The position numbers and the translations under genes were made by a program. 64,000 bases of DNA from NCBI GenBank assembly GCA_907165065.1, contig OU015524.1, positions 2,426,416-2,490,415 of the forward strand. The letters run 5' to 3'. Below, piece after piece: positions 34,331 to 47,094 of this stretch (its first letter is position 1; each line of letters opens with the position of its first letter). Origin of the DNA: Caprimulgus europaeus. Taxonomy: Eukaryota > Chordata > Aves > Caprimulgiformes > Caprimulgidae. A model generated the notes under the pieces. It saw nothing but the letters and a program-made list of their open reading frames with translations. It was not told where the DNA came from and ran no database searches.

Positions 34331-34949
34331 AACAGAAGGGCCTTGAGTGAAATGCTGGAGGAACATGGCACACCAAAGTGAAGTTGTGTTTTGGCCTATT
34401 TATCCTCCCTCATTTTTATTAGTGATCTCAGAAAGACAATGGAGTAGAAATGTAAATCTTCAGTAGCCAGCTGCTCCATGTACCTAAAAAGCCTGGTTTT
34501 CAACAGCTCTCTCATGTGGATTCTCTGATGCCTGGTATGGGCTGGGCTAGCCTGCAGCCTTTCCCCCAGCAGAGCTATTGGTAAGATCATTTTTTATTTT
34601 AATAACCACCCACCTCTATCTGTGAAAACCTGTGGAGCCTTAACAACTGTCTTTTGAAGAGTGCTCCCCTCTGCTGCAGCTTGTTGAAATGAAACAAGAA
34701 GTGCCCCAACCTGATGGGGACAGCAGGACCATGCCAGTGGGTTCATGCCAGGGAAGCTGTAACTCTTAGAAGCAGCCTTTGCAACCAAAAATTAAGGCTG
34801 AGGCTGAGGTTTCCCTGGACTTGAGGCCCTGCAAAACAGTGAGTGGTGAATTCCCTCCTGAGGCAGGTAGAATAAAAGAGTCAAAACCTTTGGGTTTTGG
34901 AAGTAGAGGTGGTTTCAACTGTTACTCAGTTGAAAAGGAAATTCCATAA
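34331..34949. other. Intergenic stretch, nothing recognised
   Basis: Unique sequence between the purine array and a CR1 copy. Confidence 0.4.
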
Positions 34950-35163
34950 TTTCCTTGGATGTCAGGAAACACTTCTTCACTGAAGGGTTCTCAAGCACTG
35001 GAATGGGCTGCCCAGGGAGGTGGTTGAGTCCCCATCCCTGGAGGGATTTAAAAGATGGGTAGATGGGGTGCTCAGAGATCTGGTTTAGTAGTGGACAGCT
35101 ATGGTTGGACTCGATGATCTCAAAGGTCTTTTCCAGCCAGGAGATTCTATGATTCTGTGATTT
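34950..35163 (+). repeat. CR1 LINE 3' fragment
   Basis: Diagnostic segments are ACACTTCTTCACTGAAGGGT, GGAATGGGCTGCCCAGGGAG, 'GGTTGGACTCGATGATCTCA' and the repeated terminal GATTCTATGATTCTGTG. Confidence 0.92.
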
Positions 35164-38100
35164 CTGATGCTCTTGACAACTTTAAATTAGTGCTTTAAAA
35201 ATAGGTCTCAGGATGCTGGAGCACAGTCAGGAAATGTCACTCACCCTGTGACATGGCAGATAGAGATTTATACGGTATCATGTAATGATCTCAATGGGTT
35301 CTGCCTAAAATGGGACTCGGTGGTGGAAATCAAACCCCAGGCACTGTGCAAGGTTACAGCGAGTGCCAGGCTCCCTCTGGCACAGCCTTGCAAGCAGAGG
35401 AAATTCAGCTTGATGACAATAATGAGGCATTGCAGTGGTACAAGCTCAAAGCACGTCCCCAAAATGCAGCTTGGGACTTTGGATGAAAGACTTCAGGGCT
35501 GTCCTGGGCTGGATGAGCCTGTGGTGCTGCAAGGGTCTGGCCCAGGGACATGTATGGCTCCCATCCCTTGAGGGATGTTGTGAAGAAGGGGTTAAGAAAA
35601 GGCTTGTTTTGGTTGCAGACAAACCACTAGCAACTGAAAATAAACAGGCAAGAGATGAGCTCCCATTGAGCTTTCAGTAAAACGCAGGATTTGGGGAAAA
35701 AAAAATAGTTGTTTGTTTCAAGCACAGCTTCAAGGAAGGTAGAAAAACCCTTTGATCTCCTGAGCCTCTCTGCAGTGCAGCTTTCATTTTCAGGCGTGAA
35801 GCTTGTTGGGTGTAGATCTTAATAGAGTTATTTTCTTACACACTCCATGCAAAAAAAAAAGCTCACTTGCCTCATCTGTAGTAACAGCCAGGATTGGATT
35901 TGATACCTTTAATTACAGCACAACCGATGCCTTAGTCGCTAATAAACGTATGAGGAGCACATGAATAAAGGAGCTATTACACTAAAAAAAAGCCCAGCCC
36001 TGAGAAGGTACCAAAACAAGGGTGAAAGCCTTTCCTGAGGCACTTGTGTGGTGCTTGTGACATCGGAGGGACAGCCTCACGCCTGCTCACCATGGGTCAC
36101 CGCTCTGGTGCGAGAGGTGTGGGTGTTGGAGAGCTCAGGAGGTGATGGTCCAGCAGTGCTCAAGAAGTTTTCCTTTGAGGGATGTTGCTCCATCCCTACC
36201 TACCTGCTCTGCAATCTCTAATGCCTTGGTAAGCTGGAGCTTCCCATGAATATGAGCCCTGATGCCTCCAAGATCTGCTTTTTAGGGGAGGGATGATAGG
36301 GATGGATTTTTTTTTCCCAAAAATACTTTGGTTTTAATACAATGCCACGAAACAAAGCCATGGTTTGGAGCTCTGTTCTTCCTTAATTCTGAGTCTCTGA
36401 TTTCAAAGCCCTTTTTTTCCACCCCCCCTTAAACATACTTAGATTGCTTTAAAGTTCCAGCAGCGTGTCCCTGCTTGGCTAATTAAAGCCCCCAATTGGT
36501 TTTTTGCTGTGTTAATGCCTTGTCTGATCCTTAATGTCTGCAGAGAGAACTTCACCTTGCAGCCTGATGAAGAGTACTTTGATCGTGCCTGGGCATCTCT
36601 GCAGCAGCAATGGAGGCTTGGTTGGGGTTTGGCATGGGTTCAGGCAAGGAGAGGAGGTGTCCATGGGTGGAGAGGACCTCTGGCACCCAAAAGGGATGCC
36701 CTCCATGGTTAAAGGCTGTGGTGGTGGGTGTGAGTCCTCCTGCACAGCTGGTTGGTGATGACCAGCCCTGGGTGCACAGCCTCCAAGGTCCCCATGGGGT
36801 GACCAGTGTGTGTGGGCTCTGGTTTAGATGCTCCAGTGACCGTGGCATCCAGAAGAAAGCTTCACCATGGGTTTTCTCTTTGTCTTTGAGTGATGGTAGC
36901 AGGTTTTCCACCTCCCATTGTGTCTGAAAACTCAGCAGAGATGCTCTAGCCACTCGCTAGCAGCTTGTGGCTCAGTGCTTGGCAAGTTTGGGCGCCAGTC
37001 CAGCAGTGCTGGGGGACCTGCTTGTCTCTCAAGGAGTCCCAACATCTCCAGGTGGGGAACTGCTGCACAATGCAATGTTCTGAAAGGTCTCCTTCCTTCA
37101 CTAAGTAGGAAAGCACTTACAAAAACCATTTATCTGATGTCTTTTCTGTAGGCATAAATTCTCCAGCTGGTTTGTTTACTCCCTCTTTCTCATGTCCTTT
37201 TATTCTGAAGCTTAAGAAATATATTTTTATCTTCTTTGCCATCTACTCCCCCTCCTTCTTGGCCCTGCGCTTGACATCTATAGCCTGCTCTAATAAATCA
37301 GGTAGCCTCTGCCTGGGCAGTTGTTTGTGGGGTGATCTTACGTGGTGGATCGTGTTGGTGGAAGGGTCCAGCTGAACCTGCTTTGCTCCCTTTCACCTAG
37401 CAGCACTCTGCCAGTGTCCTCTGGGAGAGATGCTCCACGGATCCAGTCTCAAAGGTAGAACCTGGTTAAAGCAACTTTTTCCCACCCAATGTATGAACAT
37501 CCCAGCTCAGCCCCTGGAGAAAGCATATGAGGATTAAGGGAATAAAAGCCCAGGGATTTAAATATCTGCCTCAGGTTTAACAAGGGCTTAAGTGCATTCC
37601 TGAACCAGGGCCTGAGGGAATGACGTTCTTCTATCACCCAGCTTTCCTGGGATTGCCATGGAGGTTTCCTGGGGCACCGGGCACGTGGCTCTCTGAATTC
37701 CCTTCAGCAATAATTGGCTTGGGTTTGCCCCTCAGGACAAGGAAAGCACAAGGAAATCTGCTTTGCAGATGCTCTTGTGGCTATATCTGTCTCGTAGACA
37801 TTGAGAACTTGCTTTATTTCCCAATGCTCCTCTTTGGTCTGGGACCCTCACCCACACCAGCACAACTCAAAGCAGCTTTTTTTTGGGCTGTGTCTGCAGA
37901 GATAGAAAGGGGATGCTATGGGAAATGTGTATTTTCATATAATTTCATAGAAATAGTTTCTGGGCAAAGGGTGAGAAATCCCCAAATCATCAAAATGTGT
38001 CGTTTTTTTCATGCTCCATGGCTTCTGTTGCCATTTTCCATAAATCAAACACATTGGAAAAAAATTAATTAAAATTAAAACTTTTTTAAACAATTAAAAC

Positions 38101-38840
38101 ATTTTAAAATAATGAAAACATTTAAAAATATTTTAAAATATCTTTGCTTTTGAAAAGATCTTTGCTTTTAAAAATTACTTCAATTCTCATTGAAAATGGG
38201 GAGAAAGTTGTTTTTCAGGGGTTAAATGACTTGGAAACAAGAGTGAAACAACTTTGCTTCAAGTTATGTACAAGTGCCTGAGTTGAAACAAAATAAATGG
38301 GGGGTTGGTTTGCATCAAAGGGGATGGATCTCTTTAAGGTGTAGTGAGAGCTAAGAGCAAGTGCAAAGTGCATCTTGATCCCGTCTCCAAAGGGAAGGAT
38401 GAAAATCAATCCCGCCCCCCCATGGTGGGTAGCGCTGAGGAGGCTGCCAGTCCTAACTTCTCTTGTGGAACTTATTTGGAGCATCTCTCTGCTGTTGCAA
38501 CTGAGATGAGCCCAACAGCTTGAGCTTCAAATTCAGTGTTGGACCAGCAGTGAGAGCCCTCAGGACCCACCAGCCTGCGCAGGGACCATCTGCCTGGGGC
38601 CACCAACCATTCTTTAAGTCTCATCTTTTCTCAGCAGCTGAGTTTGCTTCGGAGTATTTAAGTTTTCCTCTTCCCACTTGATGAATTTATTTACTTCTTT
38701 ATTTTAATTTTGGAGTTCACAGCCCCATTACTTTCTAGCTTTGGATGGCCTCTGAGTCAATAGCCACCACTGCTGCTTTGCAAGCCTTTTCATGCTCCTT
38801 ACACACATCGTGCTTTTTTTCTGCATGCAGTATTGCTGTG
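35164..38840. other. Intergenic stretch with an AT-rich patch
   Basis: No gene was recognised. A low-complexity AT-rich patch made of TTAAAA and AATTAA words lies at about 38056-38180. The segment 36420-36500 contains homeodomain-type words (CTAATTAAAG, CCAATTGG) and could be a regulatory element, but nothing confirms this. Confidence 0.35.
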
Positions 38841-39546
<706 letters not shown>

Positions 39547-41689
39547 CTGAGCCTGCCTGGTTTCTGGCTGTTACTGTGCACCAATGTGTATGAAGAGGTC
39601 TCCTTGCTTCGAGGAGAAAGTGCAGCAAGAAATACCTGTTCTGGCAACCTCCAGGTCCTTCCCCCAGAGCGCTCCCAGGCTATTTGAAGGAATGCCACGC
39701 GAGACGGCACCGGCCTCCTCCTCTGGTTGGTGTTGGGACTCGCTGTGGCTTTGTCAAGCAGGAAAGATTTCAGAGGCGTATGGAAATTGTTCCTGAACGT
39801 CAGTACGTGCTTGAAGCCTGTGAATTTTTGCCACTGATGACTTCCCTCAGCCAGATCCTCTTGAAATGCCAGCTCATCCTGTCTCCAGGCAAAGCAACCC
39901 CCCTCCCGCAGCCTCTTGCAAGGGGAGGCAGATCCCTGCCTGCCCTCAGACTTCCCTCTGGTACCATAACTCCTTCTCTCCCCGTCAGAGATGTTTTCTC
40001 TAAATGTGGTGGAAAAAAAGCACTTGATGTTTGGCTCACCCATCCCTAATGCTCAGCTTTCCCCAGGTGCCCATTGCTGGGCAGTGAGAGCCTCTTCTGC
40101 ACAGGGCACAGTGACCAGTGGCAAGGGATAGGCCATATCCTGCCATGGTGCACCAGGAGATCTTCAGGGCTTGTCCAACACTGGTCAATGACTTTCCTCA
40201 GCATGGTCATGAGCTTTCAGAAACTGCCCAAAGACCCCATTGTGTTGAAATGAGTGAGTCCAGAGACAAGGTGCTGGTGGCACCAGGCAGGAAGACACCC
40301 AAAGGCTCTGCCTGCAGGCTTTGTGGATGTTGCTGAGATGAGGACGTGCAGCATGCTGAGCAATTCACGTCTGGAGGGATTCGTAACCCCACCACGAGAT
40401 GTGTTTATATATGTGATGTGCTTATGGCTTCTGTAAACCATCCTCAGAAGTTATTTTGGGATGCTTTCCACGGAAGACTACTCCTCCATGGTGGTAATTC
40501 CATGTTCCTGCTGTGCTGAGTTAAATAATTCTGTTTTTCGGACGCAGGCCCTACGTCTACACCCACGATAGGGTGTGTTGGTTGTCTCCTCATGGTGCCA
40601 TCACCAGAGGTACAAATCTGGAGGCTCTGTTGCATGCCTGGTCACGGTGCTGACTGAATGTTGCCCTTTGGAGAAGGACTTAGCTCCCGCTCAGCCAGGA
40701 GGGATTAAGGGAATTAGCTGTTGCGTTGCGTTGTTCACCCAGAACAGCGTGTTCGGCGTCACGCACAGTCCACAAGAAGATGCAGACCAAGCCTGGAGGA
40801 GTTTCCACCCTGCAGCCTTAACTTTGCTTGGTACCAATGACTACCTGTTGTAATTTGACTGGCTTGCCCTTCTGGAAGGACATCAGCTTTCTGTTAATGG
40901 GCCAAGTTTCCAGGTCCCTCAACCTCCTAAACCAAGCAGATCTGGACTAGAGACATCTCCAGGTCAGCAAGACAATTCCTCAGCTTTGAAGCCCAATGGT
41001 GACTTGAGCACCACATATCCCAACCCCAACACTTCTGCTCTTGGAGAGCCAGCAGCTGAGGAGCCACCTCAGTTGATGTCTTTGGGTGATGCCCATAGCA
41101 GCTAGGATGCCAAGCCCCTCAGGTGGGATGGAGGACAGGCTCCAGAAGGAAAGGGTGCATGAGCAGTGCAGCCCAACGTGGACAGATCCAGCTCCCCATC
41201 CCCTTCCATCTTCTTGGCATTGCTTCAGGGCCCCTGTGATTCTCATGAGAGGTCCACAAGCATCTGCACTCACATCTGCCAAGCAAGGCTGATGCTTTGC
41301 TAACTAGCAAAGGAATGACTAAAGGAATCCAGAGCTGGCCCTGGGGTTGACAAGTTTCTGTGTTTGACTAGAAATGCATCGTGTTTTTCACTAACATCAT
41401 GTGCCTATGGGAAGTATCACCCAAGATCTGGTACCTCAATCCCCTCTTGTCCCTCTCTCACCTACCTATAAGGGTTACAGGAGCTCTGAGGCCCAGAAGC
41501 AGCTGGAGCAACACCACCAGCATGCAGATTGTGGGATGCCAGGGCTGTGCTTGCAGATGCAGCATTGTGAGGAGATGGGAGAAGAAACCAAATAGCCCAA
41601 ACTGAGAAGCAGACCCACTGCTGACGTGGTCAATTGTGCAAGGCTGGCTGCCGTGCAACCTCCGCCTGTGCCGCGTGTCCTGTGTCCGT
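39547..41689. other. Intergenic stretch, no gene recognised
   Basis: The longest non-repeat frame that starts with ATG in the window (200 codons, minus strand, 40043 to 39441) lies partly here. It ends inside the solo LTR and resembles no protein I know. Confidence 0.35.
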
Positions 41690-42880
41690 GCAATTCCCTT
41701 ACGCGTGAGTGCCTGGTGAGTTCGTGCTTTCTCATCCAAAATAATTCATGCCTGAGTGCTCAGTTAGTTTCTGCATGAGCTCCTGGAGAGCTTACACACG
41801 AGAGTAGGTGTGTTAACAAGTGCTCTGTGCAAAAGGGAGGTCCTTGGTGGGCAACGAGCAGCTTGTAGTGCTGGGGAGCTGGAGCATGAGAACAGGAGTT
41901 GGTGACTTGGGAGAGCAGAGCCCTGTGAACACGTCTGTGATGGGCATGTGTTCAAACTGCCCCAGTGACCTCGGTTTGGTCTGGCAGGGACAAGACCTGG
42001 CATTTGCAGTAAGTGCAAGGGGTGGAGTTTGCAAGGGATGTGTGTCCAGGTGGCCGTGGTCTTCCTGGCTCAGTGTTTTGTAGGAGCGAGGTGTGAAGTC
42101 TGCAAGAAGTAAAAGTATTGAGTTCGGGTTTTTACAGTGTTAACCCCTCCAGCCTGGTCCCTGGGGGTGAAGTCATCACATGAGGTGAAGTCATCACAAA
42201 TACATATATTTGGACTTTGATAATGTTCACCCTGATAATGTAGTCCATGGTGCAAGGGGTGGAGCTCATAGCAGATAAAAGTTCAGGCTGTGATGCTGAT
42301 AACCCCCCCCTCCCCGGGCTCGTGTTCCTGGGGGCAAGGCGTGAAACTTTAGTGAGCGTGTGCACACGTTGCTTCAGTGTTAATCCCCCAGTCTGGTCCC
42401 CAGGGAGGGAGAGTGGAGCTTGTAGCTGATGTGTAGTAAGATTATGACGCTGTTGAAAGCAGAGTTGATAATGGATTTGTGTTTGAACAGCTTTTAAGGA
42501 TGAGCTTCAAGGAGAGGAACGAGTTGGGCGTGAACTGCAGGGATTTCCACATTCACCCATGGGCACTAATTAGTTGGCACAGGAGCACCCATTAGATTCA
42601 TGCATGAGCAAATGATTAGTGCATGCATGAGCATCCTATTAATTAATGTGTGAGCACCCAGTTAGCACCTGCATGAGAACCCAGATAATCTATACCTGGG
42701 CAACCCATGAGTGCCTGATTAATTCACGCATGAGTCCTCTTTCTCTTCATGCATGAGTACCCACATGAGTCATGCATGAGCTTCTGATTAGCTCATGCAT
42801 GAGCACCAAATTAATTTATGCATGATCACCCAACCAGCTGATGCTTGAGCAAGCACCCAAACAATTCTATATCCAAAAGG
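41690..42880 (-). repeat. ATGCAT-rich minisatellite, copy B, with an internal degenerate ~240-bp repeat
   Basis: The outer parts (41690-41800 and 42555-42860) carry units such as TCATGCATGAGCACC with TTAATT. These are the reverse complement of copy A at 23225-23650. The middle (about 41880-42470) is a different, degenerate tandem repeat: CAAGGGGTGGAG at 42017 and 42250, CAGTGTTAACCCCTCCAGCC at 42136 and CAGTGTTAATCCCCCAGTCT at 42376, spacing about 235-250 bp. Confidence 0.75.
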
Positions 42881-44474
42881 GTGATGAGAAGTTTGTGTTA
42901 ACTGGCAGTAAAATAAATAAAGGCAGAACTCCCGGGGTCGAGACTTCTACCCGCAATGCTCCTGAGCCCTTGCTCACGTGGCACCAGTGCAGCATCACGT
43001 AGGACCTGTGATGAGCCATGGAAGTGGGGCAGAAAGGAGGCAGGGGCAGGTTTTGTCTTGATGGTGACACTGGGATCATGGTGTGGCTTGCTGTGTAAGG
43101 GGGCTCCTGCAACGTGACAGCTAGAGACAGGACCTTTGGGAGCATCTCCTTCTTCATGCCTCTTTTTCCCCTCTAAGCAGCTCCCAAGATGAGTTTGGTG
43201 GCACATTCCATGATCTGAAAGGCTTTACAAGCCTCCCCAGCCTGGACTTTGTGGGTGTATGAACACCAGCTGTAGGCAAATTTATTCTTCAGACAACAAG
43301 CTCTGGGTTTTTTTTTTTTTTGCCTGACAACTCTTAATTGCTTTGTGGTGAGCACATCCATAAGAGAGAACCCATAATTACCCAGCCACTCAGAAACTGG
43401 CCATTGGGCCAACATCTGAGGTTTGACTGTTGTGTTTTTTAACTCACAGGGGCCAGAGCATCATGACCATGACCACTTCTTTCCCATGAGCATCTTATGA
43501 GGGTCAGTTAGTTCATCTGCACGGCACAACATGGTGCAGGATGCTTCACCAAGGTAGGTGTTGGGTTGGATGGCTGCTTTCTTGCTCTCTGCAAACATGT
43601 GGAAGGTGAAACTGCTGGCTTAGGCAAATGGCAACCCACAGCTAACCATTGACACTGGCCTCTGTGTACCTGCTTGGGTGTTACTGCAGATGCTACTTGT
43701 TTGGTTGTTGGTTTTGTTCTGCATTGCATGACTTAGCAAACATCAATAACTGACCGTGGCAGGGATGAAATGACAAATAATAACCAGGTAAGCACAGATG
43801 TATTTGCACAAGGAAGAGACAAAGTAGGTGGTGCTGGTGTTGGAGGCATTAAATCAAGTTAGGAGCAAACTCAGTGCAAAGCCCCATTCATTTCCTTTGC
43901 TTCAATGTAGACCTGATTCCTACTGATCTCAGGGAACTTGGAGAAACCCAGCATAAGCTCAGCAAAGCACTACAGAGCTTTATAGGGCTGATTTCAAAGC
44001 TCACACCTCCAAAACCAGGTAGTGCTTAATGCAGACATGGACCCTGGAGGCCAAATCCTGCTTTGGGCTTTGCCTGGGATGCTCCCAGACAGGGAAAACC
44101 AGTCTGGTGTGGTTGAGTGTCTGCCTTTGCTGGAGTATACAGCTCAACATGGCAAAGCAATGGGCTCAGAGAGGGTTCAGGAGGGATGGGATGTGTGATT
44201 GGGTGCTCTGATGGGTGCTGAGCCACCCTGATTTCTCCCCTGCCATCTGTCCTTCCTGGCCACAGATGGAGCTCCCTTGTCCTGACATAGTTGTTTTGGG
44301 GCTGGTGCTTCAGGGGAAGGTTCACTTGCACCCTTGACCTACTGCAAGGAGCATGGGCTGAAAGCTGCACTCCTCAGCTGATAGGTCTTGTCTGACGTTC
44401 AGGGAAGGATGTGGGATTCCTCTCTCTCACCTGTGCTGCCCACCTGGGATGTTGGGAAAAAAATCTCCCTTTTT
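42881..44474. other. Intergenic stretch, nothing recognised
   Basis: No supported exon or known repeat; a T run lies at 43309-43321. Confidence 0.35.
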
Positions 44475-44745
44475 CATAGAATCCCAGATTGGTTTGGGTT
44501 GGAAGGGACCTGAAAGCTCATCCAGTTCCAACCCCCCTGCCAGCAGCAGGGACACCTTCCACTAGACCAGGTTGCTCAAAGCCTCATCCAGCCTGGCCGA
44601 GAACACTTCCAGGGAGGAGCAGCCACAGCTTCTCTGGGCAACCTGGGCCAGGGTCTCACCACCCTCACACCAAAGAATTTCTTCCTCAGTTCTCATCTCA
44701 GTCTCCCCTCTTCCAGTTTCAAGCCATTACTCCACCTCTCTCCCC
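44475..44745 (-). repeat. CR1 LINE 3' fragment
   Basis: It starts CATAGAATCCCAGATTGG and carries GACACCTTCCACTAGACCAG and CAACCTGGGCCAGGGTCTCA. It is nearly identical by eye to 16563-16880, which suggests a young subfamily. Confidence 0.92.
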
Positions 44746-46487
44746 TTTGCTGATCTTTGTCATAGGAGAAAGATTGCGACTTCAAAGCAAAAAGGGATGG
44801 GGAAGCTTAACTTTAGGAAATATTACAAAGCAAATTTTAAACATCTCTTTCTCTTCCCACAGCCTAAATTAAAAGGTTTTTATGTGCCTTAATTTTTTTC
44901 TTTTAATTTTTCTTTTAGTTATACCACAAATGCTGAACCACTCAGTGTCTCCAGGATGTGGAGCACAGGGAGGCCGTGGGCAGTGGCTCTGCTTGCAGAA
45001 GAAGCTTTGCCTGAGTGCCCTGGTCTCAGCGAAACACCCCTCTGACAGCCGAGCTCAGGGGGAGCCAGCAAGAACATTTACTTTTCCCCAAGGCAGGTTT
45101 GCAACCGCTCTGCTCCGGGTTTGCCAAGCACCGTGGCACCGAGAGGAAAGGAAAGGAGAGCTCCATGGGGATGGATGAAGCTGAGAAAGGTCTTACATTA
45201 ATAAATGTACTAGTTAAAGAAATCCACAACCAGGGCAGTGACTTTAATGGAAATAAACTGCTCGACTGTGCCCTTGAAAGTTGATGGCGTTTAAAACAAT
45301 TGTAAACATGTCAGTGTACATGGAGACGGTTTCTATAGCAGCACAGCAACAGTTAAGGGCTTGCTCCCAAACATACCCCAAAGGAGACTAAAAATAGTGT
45401 GTCTGTTGTATCCAAAGCTGCACACATATTCGGGGAGACACACAGAAACTGGGAGTTTGGGAGCTTCCAGCAGCTTTTTTTTTTTTTTCCCCTTTTTTTC
45501 CCCTTTTCTGAAGGGGCACAGGGTGGAGGGTGCTGGGTTAAGCAGTGACGTGTGGGGAGGGATGAGCCTGATGCCAGCAGTTCCCTCCCTGGTCCTTCCC
45601 AGCCAGGACCAAGCCAGGAGGATGCCACGTCCTCACCTCCCCACCCTGGCATAAACAAACCCACCATCAGAAGAGAAATCCCATTTTCTCCCCTCTTATG
45701 TGCTCTCATCAGCACCCAGTTGCGAGTGATGCCTGCGTGTGCCAGCTCCTCTGCTGCAGTCTGGACACCAGTACCACCACTGGTTTTTACTGGGAGCACT
45801 GGAGGGCTTGGGTCCATGGTGTACATCATGTACATCACAGACCCTTCCTTCCTGGAGCGCGGCAGGGCGCGGAGCGGGGTGCGGTCCTGCCCGTCGCTGG
45901 GGCAGGGTGGGGAGGGCAGGAGCAACGGGGTGCAGGTTCACACGGGTTTGGGAATGGAGAGAGGTTCTTCTTGCCATTTCAACAAGCTTGGGAAGCTGGT
46001 TGCTCTGCAAAGCAGGACCCTGCCAGGGACAGAAGTGCCTTCTCCCTTGGCCAGCCCAGCCTAGGTCCCACATCCCTTTCTAAGGTGGCTTTTCCCACCA
46101 GCACGGTCACCGGCAGCATCTGCTCCAGCAACTCAGGGTCACCTTTGAAGCAGAGAGAACTGTGCTCCTGTGAATTTGCAGCAGGAAAAAGGTGGTGAAT
46201 GGCCTTTTTGGGAAGAAAGAGGGGGTGTGCTCTCCAGGAGGAGCCCTCAGAAACTCTCCTGTGACTACATGGGAGGGTTTTGCAGTGACAACATCCTTCT
46301 TGATAAGAGTGCAAAAGTCCGTTGCGTTCCTAAGAGACCATGTGTTGTGTGTGGTAACCAAAACCAAGGAGCACAGCAGAGGAGCCAGCCAAAATATACA
46401 GCAGATAGAGCCCGTCAGCCAGCACCGAGGCATTTCACTCGGTGCAAAGCAAGGATTTTCAAGGTAGACATAAACACTCAGGACCAA
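44746..46487. other. Intergenic stretch, nothing recognised
   Basis: Several overlapping frames of 100-190 codons exist on both strands at 45350-46310 in GC-rich sequence, but none has a convincing start, splice frame or similarity. A T run lies at 45475-45500. Confidence 0.35.
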
Positions 46488-47094
46488 CCGTGTCCTGGGC
46501 TGCACCCAGAGCAGCGTGGGCAGCAGGGCCAGGGAGGGGATTCTGCCCCTCTGCTCCGCTCTCCTGAGACCCCCCCCCTGCAGTGCTGCCTCCAGTGCTG
46601 GGGCCACCAACAGCACAAGGACATGGAGCTACTGGAGCCAGTGCAGAGGAGACCACGAGGATGATGCCAGGGCTGGAGCAGCTCTGCTGTGAGGACAGGC
46701 TGAGAGAGTTGGGGCTGTTCAGCCTGGAGAAGAGAAGGCTCCAGGGAGACCTTCTAGTGGCCTCCCAGTACCTGAAGGGGCTCCAGGAAGGCTGGGGAGG
46801 GACTTTGGCCAACGGCAGGGAGTGACAGAACAAGGGGTGATGGCTTGAAAGTGGGAGAGGGGAGACTGAGTTGAGATCTGAAGTCAGAAATTGTTTGGTG
46901 TGAGGGTGGTGAGACCCTGGCCCAGGTTGGCCAGAGAAGCTGTGGCTGCTCCTCCCTGGAAGTGTTCTGGGCCAGGTTGGATGAGGCTTTGAGCAACCTG
47001 GTCTAGTGGAAGGTGTCCCTGCTGCTGGCAGGGGGGTTGGGACTGGATGAGCTTTAAGGTCCCTTCTAATCCAAACCTTTCTATGATTCTATGA
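46488..47094 (+). repeat. CR1 LINE 3' region (about 600 bp)
   Basis: This parallels the copy at 4425-5110 from GTGTCCTGGGCTGCACCCAG through GGCTGTTCAGCCTGGAGAAG to the terminal CTATGATTCTATGA. It has an extra short insertion (GCTCTCCTGAGACCCCCCCC) relative to that copy. Confidence 0.93.

Noticed and set aside
33499..34376. Long Ser-, Phe- or Leu-rich frames on the minus strand and Lys/Glu/Arg frames on the plus strand (up to 290 codons)
   Set aside because: They are all readings of the GAA/GGA array. A stop-free simple repeat opens every frame.
37620..38072. 150-codon ATG-initiated frame on the plus strand
   Set aside because: The length is within chance expectation for a 64-kb window searched in six frames, and it has no recognisable domain.
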